A DNA stretch of 12,139 nucleotides, taken from Christensenella sp. UBA6420. GTDB lineage: Bacteria; Bacillota; Clostridia; Christensenellales; DTU072. The stretch is taken from contig DJPE01000084.1 in NCBI GenBank assembly GCA_002439705.1, positions 1 to 12,139 on the forward strand, given 5' to 3'. Position 1 is the first letter of the stretch. The number at the start of each line of letters is the position of its first letter. The notes under the pieces are model-generated. The model saw only the letters and a program-made list of their open reading frames with translations. It was not told the DNA's origin and ran no database searches. A program made the translations under genes and the position numbers. Below, piece by piece: positions 1 to 6,162 of this stretch.

Positions 1-690
1 TTAAAAAATTACTTCGCCGTTAATTACCTTTTCTTCCGAGCCGTCTTTTCTCGTTATTATCAGACCGCCGTCGGCGGCTATGCCATTTACGAAAACCTTA
101 TCGTAATTGTTTCCGTCGAAAAAAGTAACGGTCTTTCCTTTCAGTAAGGAATACTTATCGTAGTCACGCATAAAACTATCGTCTTTACTTTTATTTTCTA
201 TCTTTTCGACGACTTTTTTTACGAAATCGACTATCGTTTTTTCGTCGACGGGTTTATCTAAGATGTACCCGGCCTTATTTTCGTACTCGCCGTAACCGGT
301 AGCGGACTTAAATAAATTTACGCCGATACCGACTATTACCGAAGTTCTTTCCCCTACGGTACGGCTTTCGGTCAGAATACCGCAGACCTTTTTCCCGTCG
401 AGATACAAGTCGTTTACCCACTTTATTCCGCATACCTTACCGGTAAGGTCTTCGATAGCTTCCCTTACCGCCACGGCGGCGAGCGGAGTTACCTTAGGCA
501 AAATCTTTCTTTCGGGATAAAAAAGCACGCTGAAATACGCTCCACCGTAAGGAGAAAAGAAAGTTCTTCCTTTACTTCCCTTTCCGCCCGTCTGGACGAA
601 AGATAGTTCTACGGTAAAGTTTTCGGGCGACGGCAATAATTTCAAGTCGTCGTTGGTGGACGCGGTTTCTCGTTTTTCTATAAGTATCAT
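1..690 (-). CDS. birA: Biotin--[acetyl-CoA-carboxylase] ligase, catalytic-only (group I) BirA
   Basis: Activates biotin to biotinyl-AMP and attaches it to a lysine of biotin carboxyl carrier proteins in the cytoplasm. Numbered from the ATG at 690 (229 aa), the biotin/ATP loop GGKGSKGR is at 35-42, SPYGG at 46-50, KWVND at 90-94 (usually KWPND), GKKVCGIL at 99-106 with the catalytic-region lysine, and GIGVN at 121-125. A small C-terminal beta domain covers about 184-229. There is no N-terminal helix-turn-helix, so this is the non-repressor type of ligase. The frame stays open up to a TTG at 708, but that TTG lies upstream of the -10 box of a strong promoter whose predicted +1 falls on the ATG, so I chose 690. 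Neither candidate start has a Shine-Dalgarno sequence. The gene is complete, with its TAA stop at the window edge, and is separated from the phage block by a terminator. Confidence 0.93.
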   Translation of the reverse strand: MILIEKRETASTNDDLKLLPSPENFTVELSFVQTGGKGSKGRTFFSPYGGAYFSVLFYPERKILPKVTPLAAVAVREAIEDLTGKVCGIKWVNDLYLDGKKVCGILTESRTVGERTSVIVGIGVNLFKSATGYGEYENKAGYILDKPVDEKTIVDFVKKVVEKIENKSKDDSFMRDYDKYSLLKGKTVTFFDGNNYDKVFVNGIAADGGLIITRKDGSEEKVINGEVIF

Positions 691-696
691 AACCGT

Positions 697-725
697 AGTA
701 TATCGCAATAATAAAATTTTTTCAA
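697..725 (-). promoter_or_regulatory. Sigma-A-type promoter of birA, predicting a leaderless transcript
   Basis: Reading the minus strand, TTGAAA (725-720) is followed by a 17-base spacer and TATACT (702-697). Each box matches the consensus at five of six positions, at the ideal spacing. The predicted start of transcription, seven bases past the -10 box, is position 690, which is the A of the birA ATG. The spacer is AT-rich. The promoter lies downstream of the phage-block terminator, so birA appears to be transcribed independently of the phage genes. Confidence 0.72.
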
Positions 726-799
726 CAAATAACGGAGTGGCTAAGGCGGATTGATTTTTCGCGAAAACGGAACGCAGGCGTACTGCTGCGACAAACGGA

Positions 800-823
800 A
801 AGGCGTATTCCGAAATACGCCTT
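800..823 (-). terminator. Hairpin terminator at the end of the phage gene block
   Basis: A perfect 10-bp inverted repeat (AAGGCGTATT, 800-809, and AATACGCCTT, 814-823) encloses a four-base loop (TCGG on the minus strand). It lies 20 bases past the holin stop codon. In the leftward direction the stem is followed by a short U-rich stretch (TCCGTTTGT), giving a moderate terminator. On the plus strand the tail is more T-rich (CTTATTTTATTTATTTA), so it may act in both directions. Confidence 0.75.
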
Positions 824-843
824 CTTATTTTATTTATTTAGTT

Positions 844-1110
844 TTATTTTTCGGAACTTTCGTCCCCTTTTTTCTTCTCGTCGGTCAAAGGATATTCTTC
901 TTCAAAACGACTGACGAGTTTATTTTTTATGGTCTCTATGTCGGACTTTATATCGGCAATCATTTTCAGTTTTTCCGCAAGGGCGTCGATAGTAGACTGA
1001 TAGTTGGTTTCTCTCGTTTTGCTGTCCTTTATCTGTATGAAAAACAAAACGACGAACAATATAGCCCATATGCCCGATTCGGCGGCGGCTGACATTACTT
1101 TATCCCACAT
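844..1110 (-). CDS. BhlA/UviB-like holin (small membrane protein)
   Basis: An 88-residue protein with one hydrophobic segment at about residues 13-27 (IWAILFVVLFFIQIK). A charged amphipathic helix follows (about 28-70), and the tail is lysine- and glutamate-rich. This layout, a short N-terminus, a single membrane helix ending in K/R, then a TRE..Y...I..L..K helix, is that of the BhlA/UviB holin-like family found in Bacillota prophages and bacteriocin loci. Such proteins form or trigger membrane lesions during lysis. A clear ribosome binding site (AAAGGAG, about six bases before the ATG) supports the start. It is the last gene of the phage run, 11 bases after the coiled-coil gene and just before the terminator. 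The endolysin that normally accompanies such a holin is absent here. It could instead be a membrane-anchored structural protein. Confidence 0.68.
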   Translation of the reverse strand: MWDKVMSAAAESGIWAILFVVLFFIQIKDSKTRETNYQSTIDALAEKLKMIADIKSDIETIKNKLVSRFEEEYPLTDEKKKGDESSEK

Positions 1111-1121
1111 ATTTTACTCCT

Positions 1122-1850
1122 TTACGCAATTCCCGCGTCGATGGCTTTCTGCCATTCTTCGAGAGTGCGTTTCTTGTTTTCTTCGTAGTTTTTCTCGAAC
1201 TCCCGAAGTTTGACGTTATATTCTCTTATTTTTTCGTTATTCTCGTACTGAGCTTTTCTTAACGCCGCAAGTCTTTTTTCAAACTCTTCGGCTTTCTTCA
1301 AATCGTACTCCATAAGCGCGCTTTTTCTCTGTTCTTCCACTATCGACATTTCGTTCTTTATAGCTTCCGATTTTATGCCGTAGCTTTCCGAAAGGTAAGT
1401 TTTTTGCCTGTCGTAGTCCTTTTGCGCGTCGTCCATCATACTTTCGTAAATGCTGGAATCGATTATGCCGTTTTTTGCGGCTTTATCGGTGATTTGTTTC
1501 GTTTCCGAATAGTATTCGCCGTCCAGTTTAGCTTCTTCGTTGTTCTTTTTCAGCTCTTCGGTAAGAAGTTTTTTGTTAAGGTCGTTTATCTTCTTATCGG
1601 CTTTGGCGTTCGCGTCGGCGACTTTCGACCTATACGCGTCTTCGGCGTAGCTCTTTGCTTCCGACACGAGAGTAGCGTCGCTTCTCACGTCGTAGTCCTT
1701 GTATTTAGGGGCTGTGTCTTTGACTTTTATTTCCGTGCCGTCCTGTCTGTACAGACCGCTTTGGGCTAGTTTTTTCGTGAGTGCGTTATCGGATTTATAT
1801 TTCGTCGCTTTTTTTAACGCCGTCGCGACTACGGTCGCTGTGTTTGCCAT
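1122..1850 (-). CDS. Coiled-coil phage protein in the tail-needle/ejection-protein position
   Basis: A 242-residue protein with no catalytic motif that I recognise. The N-terminal ~60 residues are mixed and basic. From about residue 62 to 238 it is almost entirely Glu/Lys/Ala/Asn/Asp-rich helix with long charged runs, interrupted near residues 130-137 by a Gly/Ser-containing turn (KNGIIDSS). It should form extended coiled coils. In P22-like phages the genes after the nozzle encode the trimeric tail needle and the injected ejection proteins. Length, helicity and position fit a needle- or ejection-type protein, but I see no diagnostic motif, so the role is inference. The ribosome binding site AAGGAGG lies in the last codons of the 30-aa gene, and the stop of that gene overlaps this ATG (TGATG), indicating translational coupling. 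The downstream neighbour is the holin. Confidence 0.6.
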   Translation of the reverse strand: MANTATVVATALKKATKYKSDNALTKKLAQSGLYRQDGTEIKVKDTAPKYKDYDVRSDATLVSEAKSYAEDAYRSKVADANAKADKKINDLNKKLLTEELKKNNEEAKLDGEYYSETKQITDKAAKNGIIDSSIYESMMDDAQKDYDRQKTYLSESYGIKSEAIKNEMSIVEEQRKSALMEYDLKKAEEFEKRLAALRKAQYENNEKIREYNVKLREFEKNYEENKKRTLEEWQKAIDAGIA

Positions 1851-1942
1851 CAGCCCTCCTTGTTTATAAGCGCGGTAATAAGCGCGGACAGTCTGGAAAT
1901 TTTTGCGGTGAGTTCTTCAAGCCTTTCTATTACTTCATTCAT
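1850..1942 (-). CDS. 30-residue heptad-repeat peptide (micro-coiled coil)
   Basis: A 30-codon gene hidden between the nozzle gene and the coiled-coil gene. It starts at the ATG at 1942, seven bases after a strong AAGGAGG (1956-1950). It overlaps the nozzle stop by eight bases and ends in TGA overlapping the next ATG (TGATG). The peptide starts MNEVIERLEELTAK and ends INKEG. Hydrophobic residues fall in a strict 3-4 pattern: V4, L8, L11, I15, L18, I22, L25. Ile/Leu at the a positions (8, 15, 22) and Leu/Val at the d positions (4, 11, 18, 25) give a seven-layer leucine-zipper-like helix spanning nearly the whole protein. There are no proline, cysteine or glycine residues before the C-terminal Gly30. 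I infer an oligomerisation or partner-binding role, perhaps with the adjacent 242-aa coiled-coil protein. The family is unknown to me. Confidence 0.7.
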   Translation of the reverse strand: MNEVIERLEELTAKISRLSALITALINKEG

Positions 1943-3407
1943 TCGGTATCCTCCTTACGAAATCGAATTCCATAAGCAAGCCGCTTACGTCTAATTTTTC
2001 TCCGTTCGTCGAAACGGAAAAGCCTACTCTTTCGGCGCGTTTGTTGACGGGAACGTATCTTACGAAATTCGCTCCCGGTAAGGTTATATCATAGTCCTTG
2101 TCGAGTTTCAGGGTTAGTTTTACGTTTTGTCCCGCCCGTATAAAAACTTTTTTCAGCACCTTTATTTTGTCGAGATTACCTAAATCGGTGTACGGACTGA
2201 CCCACTTTTTCTGCAAGGGATGCCCGAAAACCTTTCCGTCGTCGGTAAACATTCCTATTGCCATTCCTCGTAAATCGCCGCCGAATATGAGTAACATCAT
2301 ATTCGTCCCGTCCGCAACGAAAGGCACGAAGCCCGACACGTTGCTTCCGCGATAAATTCCCACTTCGCCGCTTATTATGTCGTAGTGAATGATGCCGTTC
2401 CTTACCATAGTTTCTCTCTCTTCGTCCCCTACCGTTTCGCCGTTTTTTACCAGAGCGGTGGCAATATAGTATTTGTTCCCGTAATATACGGCGTGGCTTA
2501 CCGACTTGTCGGCGATAAGGGGCGTCAATCCGCCGAGAATTCTTTTAAGGTTGTACCCGTCGAAGGAGTAGAATCCGTCTTCGGCAAGGAAAATCATAGT
2601 TTCGTTACAGATAGCGACGGTGTCGAAGTAGATTTCGTTGTTGGTCGAGAACACTTTACTCAGAGCGTAATCGCTTTGGTCGACGTATGCGTTAAGACGG
2701 TAGATAGCGTATTTTTTGAAAACGTAAACGCTGTTCTTGAAACTGATAGCTCCCGTCAACGCTCCCCCTTCGTCAATGAAGTTGATATATCCGCCTTCGG
2801 TGGACGATACGTTCCAGTTTGTCGGGTCCAACTCTTTACTGAACGAAAGTTTGTTGGTTTTGTCGTTCACCGAGAACACTCTCGTGTTGTGAACGCAACC
2901 GCCTACCGACGGCGGCGCTGTGATTTCCGTAAACTTACTTCCGTCGAACGTGTACGACTTCGCTCCGTCGGTAAGAAGCAGGCACAAATCCTTGTCGTTG
3001 GCGTGGTAGTTTAGAAACCGTACTTTATCCGTTATCTGCAACCCCGAATAGTAATACTTGTGTTCGGCAAACACGAAGTAGTAAATCTTGCCGTTAAAAA
3101 GCTGCATAATAAGAATGTTGTTGACCTGATTTTGTTCGTAGTCGTAACAGCGGTATATAGACGCGACTTTTATTTTACTTCCGAGAGCGAGCGAATTCGG
3201 GATGTACAGAGAGTTGATTTTTGCCGAGTTTATGCCGAAATTTTCCTTTATTCTGCCGTTTTCTAACTTTACGTTGTAGCCGTAGCGGCACCAGGAAAGC
3301 GGAAGGGTATCTTCGTTGCTGTACGCGTCAACCCCCGAAAAGGCGTTTATCGGATAGGAAAAACTCGAATATCTCGGTTTCAAATCCTTTCTGAAATAAC
3401 TTCTCAT
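1935..3407 (-). CDS. Short-tail nozzle/hub protein (P22 gp10- or T7 gp12-like), beta-rich
   Basis: A 490-residue, overwhelmingly beta-strand protein with repeated aromatic/Gly-Asp blade-like units (FNGKIYYFVF, DGAKSYTFDG, AEDGFYSFDGYN, YYGNKYYIATA), suggesting a propeller-like body. The N-terminus has a NVKLENGRIKENFG segment (about 45-58). The C-terminus ends in a strand pair (RVGFSVSTNG, then LDVSGLLMEFDFVRR) like the tail-nozzle/stabilisation proteins of podoviruses. In such phages this hexamer closes the DNA exit channel below the adaptor ring. The gene follows the adaptor with an ATGA overlap and has an AGGAG ribosome binding site. It overlaps the following 30-aa gene by eight bases. No tailspike or fibre gene follows, which is odd for a functional short tail. 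The assignment rests on fold pattern and gene order rather than on a catalytic signature. Confidence 0.66.
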   Translation of the reverse strand: MRSYFRKDLKPRYSSFSYPINAFSGVDAYSNEDTLPLSWCRYGYNVKLENGRIKENFGINSAKINSLYIPNSLALGSKIKVASIYRCYDYEQNQVNNILIMQLFNGKIYYFVFAEHKYYYSGLQITDKVRFLNYHANDKDLCLLLTDGAKSYTFDGSKFTEITAPPSVGGCVHNTRVFSVNDKTNKLSFSKELDPTNWNVSSTEGGYINFIDEGGALTGAISFKNSVYVFKKYAIYRLNAYVDQSDYALSKVFSTNNEIYFDTVAICNETMIFLAEDGFYSFDGYNLKRILGGLTPLIADKSVSHAVYYGNKYYIATALVKNGETVGDEERETMVRNGIIHYDIISGEVGIYRGSNVSGFVPFVADGTNMMLLIFGGDLRGMAIGMFTDDGKVFGHPLQKKWVSPYTDLGNLDKIKVLKKVFIRAGQNVKLTLKLDKDYDITLPGANFVRYVPVNKRAERVGFSVSTNGEKLDVSGLLMEFDFVRRIPNE

Positions 3408-3949
3408 ATAAATCTCCTGTAATATATTGCTCCGGGAGCGCGTTTTCTCGTGAGGTTAAGCACGGTGTTATCGTAGCGGTTTTTGTAAAACAACGCTTCG
3501 TCGATTAAGCCCGAACGGTAAAAGTATTCGCTCGCTATCCCCGCGGCAAGCGACGCCGCCGTAAAAGACTGCGGCAGGACGAGAGTATCGTTAAGACCGA
3601 GTTCCGACGCGTGGTAGGTGTAGATTACCGTGAAATTTCCGCTTATTTTTCCGCCGAGTTCTATATACGACGGGAAAAGTTTGTACGGGATATTCCTATC
3701 TTTATTTTTTATCCGGATTATCTCTTTAAGCGGTTTCTGCAAGTTCGCCACGGTAAATTTTCCGTCGACGAAGGTTACTTCTTCTTCATTCCGCAAAAAC
3801 GCGTATTCTTCGGTGAGTTCGCCGTAAATCATATTGCCGCACGAAATGAGTTTTTTTAAGTTCCCCGCAGGCTCGTCGGTCGTATCCAAATCTATATCGT
3901 CGTCGCCTATTATCTCCAACGCTTTTTTTAATGCGTCTTTAAGAGTCAT
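3404..3949 (-). CDS. Head-tail adaptor (P22 gp4 / T7 gp11-like)
   Basis: A 181-residue protein. The N-terminal helix (TLKDALKKALEIIG), a loop with DDDIDLDTTDEP, and a second helix (LKKLISCGNMIYGELTEEYAFLRNEEEV) match the usual opening of podoviral adaptor/tail-tubular A proteins, where helices bind the portal dodecamer. A central beta region (about 58-110) follows, then C-terminal helices with LVLPQSFTAASLAAGIASEYFYRSGLIDEALFYKNRYD, also typical of connector proteins. It should form the first ring under the portal and carry the nozzle. AAGGAGGT stands about five bases before the ATG, and the stop overlaps the nozzle start (ATGA). It lies downstream of the capsid and the 106-aa gene, the expected place in P22-like order. 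Confidence 0.68.
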   Translation of the reverse strand: MTLKDALKKALEIIGDDDIDLDTTDEPAGNLKKLISCGNMIYGELTEEYAFLRNEEEVTFVDGKFTVANLQKPLKEIIRIKNKDRNIPYKLFPSYIELGGKISGNFTVIYTYHASELGLNDTLVLPQSFTAASLAAGIASEYFYRSGLIDEALFYKNRYDNTVLNLTRKRAPGAIYYRRFI

Positions 3950-3960
3950 TTTTACCTCCT

Positions 3961-4281
3961 TTATATACCGAGCAGGCGGGTTGCCCGCGAAAACTCGTTC
4001 TCGAACTTATCCTGAGCGGCTTTAAGTCCGTTCTTTTTATTCTCTTCGTTTTCTTTTTCCAGATCGCGGACCACGTTATACACGTTCTCGCTGCGGGTGT
4101 AGTATGCGTGTCGCAACGCGCGTTCGTCGAGATTGTCGAACGGGAGTATTACTCTGCTTTCCCCTTTCACGGTGATTTCGAACTTCTGATTGTCGGTATT
4201 GAAAACCACTCCGTAATCGGGAGAAATCTCTTTCAGCCTTTTTTCTATATCGAATAAATCGTTTTTTATCGTAATTCTCAT
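3961..4281 (-). CDS. Conserved-type phage protein of unknown function between capsid and adaptor
   Basis: A 106-residue protein taken from the ATG at 4281, which has GAGGT five bases upstream. The longer open frame would start at a TTG at 4305 inside a hairpin and has no ribosome binding site. The first ~60 residues look like a small alpha/beta domain: an N-terminal basic segment, a helix DIEKRLKEISPDYGVVF, then strands FEITVKG and RVILPF. It continues with NLDERALRHAYYTRSENV. The C-terminal ~40 residues form a charged helix (LEKENEENKKNGLKAAQDKFENEF). I believe similar small proteins sit at this position in other Bacillota phages, but I cannot name the family. A head-decoration or head-completion role is inferred from position only. 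It lies 12 bases before the adaptor gene. Confidence 0.75.
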   Translation of the reverse strand: MRITIKNDLFDIEKRLKEISPDYGVVFNTDNQKFEITVKGESRVILPFDNLDERALRHAYYTRSENVYNVVRDLEKENEENKKNGLKAAQDKFENEFSRATRLLGI

Positions 4282-4300
4282 ATTTACCTCGGTATATCGG

Positions 4301-4328
4301 CGCAACCGCCGACTATGCGGCGGCTGCG
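4301..4328 (-). other. Stable RNA hairpin directly downstream of the capsid gene
   Basis: Positions 4301-4310 and 4319-4328 pair in the leftward transcript as a 10-bp GC-rich stem (CGCAGCCGCC with GGCGGTTGCG, including one G-U pair) and an eight-base loop. On the plus strand the G-U becomes an A-C mismatch, so the structure is best on the transcribed strand. No U-tract follows (next bases CCGATATACC), so it is not a standard intrinsic terminator. It may be a 3' stabiliser or processing site separating capsid mRNA from the downstream genes. Confidence 0.5.
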
Positions 4329-4348
4329 AAGTTTTGGTTTTTATTTAA

Positions 4349-5569
4349 TTAGCCGTTTTGCGTGTCGGAACCGCTTTCGTTGCCGGACTGGTCGGGCGTG
4401 GTAGTCGGTTCTTCGTAGACCATTTTTGCCTGACCGATAGGACGGATACAAATAAGGTTGGCGTATTTTACGAGCGTTGCGCCGTAAGCCGCCTTATTGT
4501 CGAGCTGACGGAGTATTCTTCCGCCTTCGCCTTCTATCCAACTCCAATCTCCGAGCTGCTGAAGTTTGAAGTCGGCGGTGTTGACGAAGTGGATAGTGTT
4601 GTCTTCGACGAATCTGTCGGCGTAAATAGGAATACCGTTGTAACTTATGGACTTGAATCCGCCGTCAAGGTTCATGTAGTCTACGTTGGTTCTGGTGGAC
4701 TGCAAAGCGGCAAGATATTTTCTTCTCATGTCGTAGGACGTGAGCAAAAGGTCTATCCTTCCGCCGCTTCTTTCTTCGATGTCGTCGAGAAGTTCCTGTA
4801 CGCTGTCGGTAGATACGGCGTTGACGGTCTTGGTCTGGGGAAGCATATAGCTTACGTTTATTCTGACGTTGCCGTAAATGGTAGGCGTTTCGCTCGCCGC
4901 GTTGTAAAGATACGGAAGACCGTAAATTTCGGCGTCGTGGCTGCCCTGCAAAACGAGAATGTTGCCCGTGGTCTTATCGCTTACGGCTTTGTCTAATTTT
5001 ATAGTCTTGTTCGCTCTGTCTATCGCCACGATTTTGTGACCGGTGGATACCGCGGTGGTTTTATTCTTCACCACGTCTATTACCATACCTTCCATAACGT
5101 TCTTTACGGTGTCTACGGTAAGTACGGTCGTGGTAGAACCGGTGCCTACGATGGTAGCCAATTTTCCCGAACCGTCCTGGAAGAGCATACGGGCGAAGTT
5201 GAATTTAGCGGCGGCGACGAGACTTTCCATTTCTCCGTTAAGAAGATTTACGAAACTTCCTACCGTGTTCTGCGACGCGCGCAACATCTTGTCGCTAAGT
5301 TCGATATTGCCGAAAATGTTTACGACGGGGGCTTTTAACGCAAGGTAGGTCTGCGGGCTTGCGACAGGCAAGTCGGAGTCGTCGGCTCCGCATCCGATAC
5401 CGCCGTTTAATCCGAAACGGGCGGGGCAAATAACTTCTTTGCCGCAGATGTCTTCGCTGCCTTTGGAAATCATATTAAGGAAAGGACTCGTGGTGGTGTC
5501 GATTTGGTCGGCTATTACGTCGAGATATACGGAACGTAAAACTTTGTCTGCTTTTGCTGCGTTTAACAT
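4349..5569 (-). CDS. Major capsid protein, HK97 fold with inserted beta domain
   Basis: A 406-residue shell protein. The N-terminal arm carries SVYLDVIADQIDTTTSPFLNMI (about 13-34), followed by the FGNIELSDKMLRAS stretch and spine helix (GEMESLVAAAKFNFARMLF, 112-130). Residues about 139-208 form a Thr/Val/Lys-rich beta insertion starting at TIVGTG, which looks like an added surface domain. The chain then returns to the HK97-type core: DIEERSGGRIDLLLTSYDMRRKY (263-285), YNGIPIYADR (310-319), HFVNTADFKLQQLGDWSW (327-344) and NKAAYGATLVKYANLICI (358-375). The last ~20 residues are disordered Pro/Ser/Gly/acid-rich sequence. No N-terminal delta domain or protease gene is present, consistent with a non-cleaved, P22-like shell built on a separate scaffold. 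CAGGAG lies about 11 bases before the ATG. The scaffold gene lies upstream and a strong hairpin downstream. Confidence 0.85.
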   Translation of the reverse strand: MLNAAKADKVLRSVYLDVIADQIDTTTSPFLNMISKGSEDICGKEVICPARFGLNGGIGCGADDSDLPVASPQTYLALKAPVVNIFGNIELSDKMLRASQNTVGSFVNLLNGEMESLVAAAKFNFARMLFQDGSGKLATIVGTGSTTTVLTVDTVKNVMEGMVIDVVKNKTTAVSTGHKIVAIDRANKTIKLDKAVSDKTTGNILVLQGSHDAEIYGLPYLYNAASETPTIYGNVRINVSYMLPQTKTVNAVSTDSVQELLDDIEERSGGRIDLLLTSYDMRRKYLAALQSTRTNVDYMNLDGGFKSISYNGIPIYADRFVEDNTIHFVNTADFKLQQLGDWSWIEGEGGRILRQLDNKAAYGATLVKYANLICIRPIGQAKMVYEEPTTTPDQSGNESGSDTQNG

Positions 5570-5586
5570 AAAATAATTTTCTCCTG

Positions 5587-6138
5587 TTATTCGTTAAGTA
5601 TTTTTTTCGCTATCTCTCCTGCATCCCTTATCGTTTTTGCGGACGAAGGAGTCGTGACGGGTATAGCGCCGCCTTTCGGGAGAGTGGTCGGTGGGACGTT
5701 TCTTCTTATTCCGTCCAGATACCGACTTATAATAGAGTTGCGGTTCTTTTCCGAACTCAGAACTTTGTCGATAACGTTCTCGTCTTCGGCCATCTCTTCG
5801 GTAGTCTTCACTTTGGAAGAAAGGACGGTAAGTAGCGCGCGTTCGAGACAGGTTTCGTCGATTTCCTTATTTCCGTTTTTCGTGATTTCACCCGCCAATT
5901 CTTCCGCGTACTTCTCCGCTATGGGATACTTTCCGACAAACTGATTTACCTTACTCTCCCAATCGGGTTGTGCGGATTTTTTCTCATACTCGGATAGTTT
6001 CTGACTACGCTTGGTGAACTCTCCTTCGAGTGCGTTGTACGCTTTTAAGAGTTCTTCTGCCGATTTGAATTTTCCGTAAGACTTTTCCTGCCCGTTATCG
6101 GCGATTTCCCCGGCGGGAGCAATTTTATCTTCGTTCAT
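5587..6138 (-). CDS. Capsid scaffolding protein
   Basis: A 183-residue acidic, helical protein. Residues about 21-46 carry the YGKFKSAEELLKAYNALE stretch and a following S/T-Q-K-L, a segment common in Bacillota phage scaffold proteins. A Lys/Glu-rich helical body follows. The C-terminus has a Pro/Thr linker (PPTTLPKGGAIPVTTPSSA) and a terminal amphipathic helix (IRDAGEIAKKIL), the usual capsid-binding end. Scaffolds chaperone procapsid assembly and leave before or during DNA packaging. The position between portal and capsid genes is diagnostic. AAGGAG precedes the ATG by about nine bases. It lies 17 bases upstream of the capsid start. No protease domain is visible, so it does not look like a scaffold-protease fusion. 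Confidence 0.82.
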   Translation of the reverse strand: MNEDKIAPAGEIADNGQEKSYGKFKSAEELLKAYNALEGEFTKRSQKLSEYEKKSAQPDWESKVNQFVGKYPIAEKYAEELAGEITKNGNKEIDETCLERALLTVLSSKVKTTEEMAEDENVIDKVLSSEKNRNSIISRYLDGIRRNVPPTTLPKGGAIPVTTPSSAKTIRDAGEIAKKILNE

Positions 6139-6162
6139 ATTTCGTTATCTCCTTTTTAATTT

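Noticed and set aside
690..708. TTG at 708 as the birA start, adding six residues.
   Set aside because: It lies upstream of the -10 box of the best promoter and lacks a ribosome binding site; the ATG at 690 begins at the conserved N-terminus of the catalytic domain.
2385..3014. A 209-codon open frame on the plus strand opposite the nozzle gene.
   Set aside because: It is fully antisense to a gene with clear family features and ribosome binding site, has no own binding site, and its protein looks like a codon-bias shadow.
4282..4305. TTG at 4305 as start of the 106-aa gene.
   Set aside because: It is inside the hairpin, without a ribosome binding site; the ATG at 4281 has GAGGT at proper spacing.
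4301..4328. The hairpin after the capsid gene as an intrinsic terminator.
   Set aside because: No U-tract follows on the transcribed strand, and downstream tail genes have no convincing promoter of their own.
4358..4996. A 212-codon plus-strand open frame opposite the capsid gene.
   Set aside because: It is antisense to a well-supported capsid gene, with no ribosome binding site and no recognisable motif.
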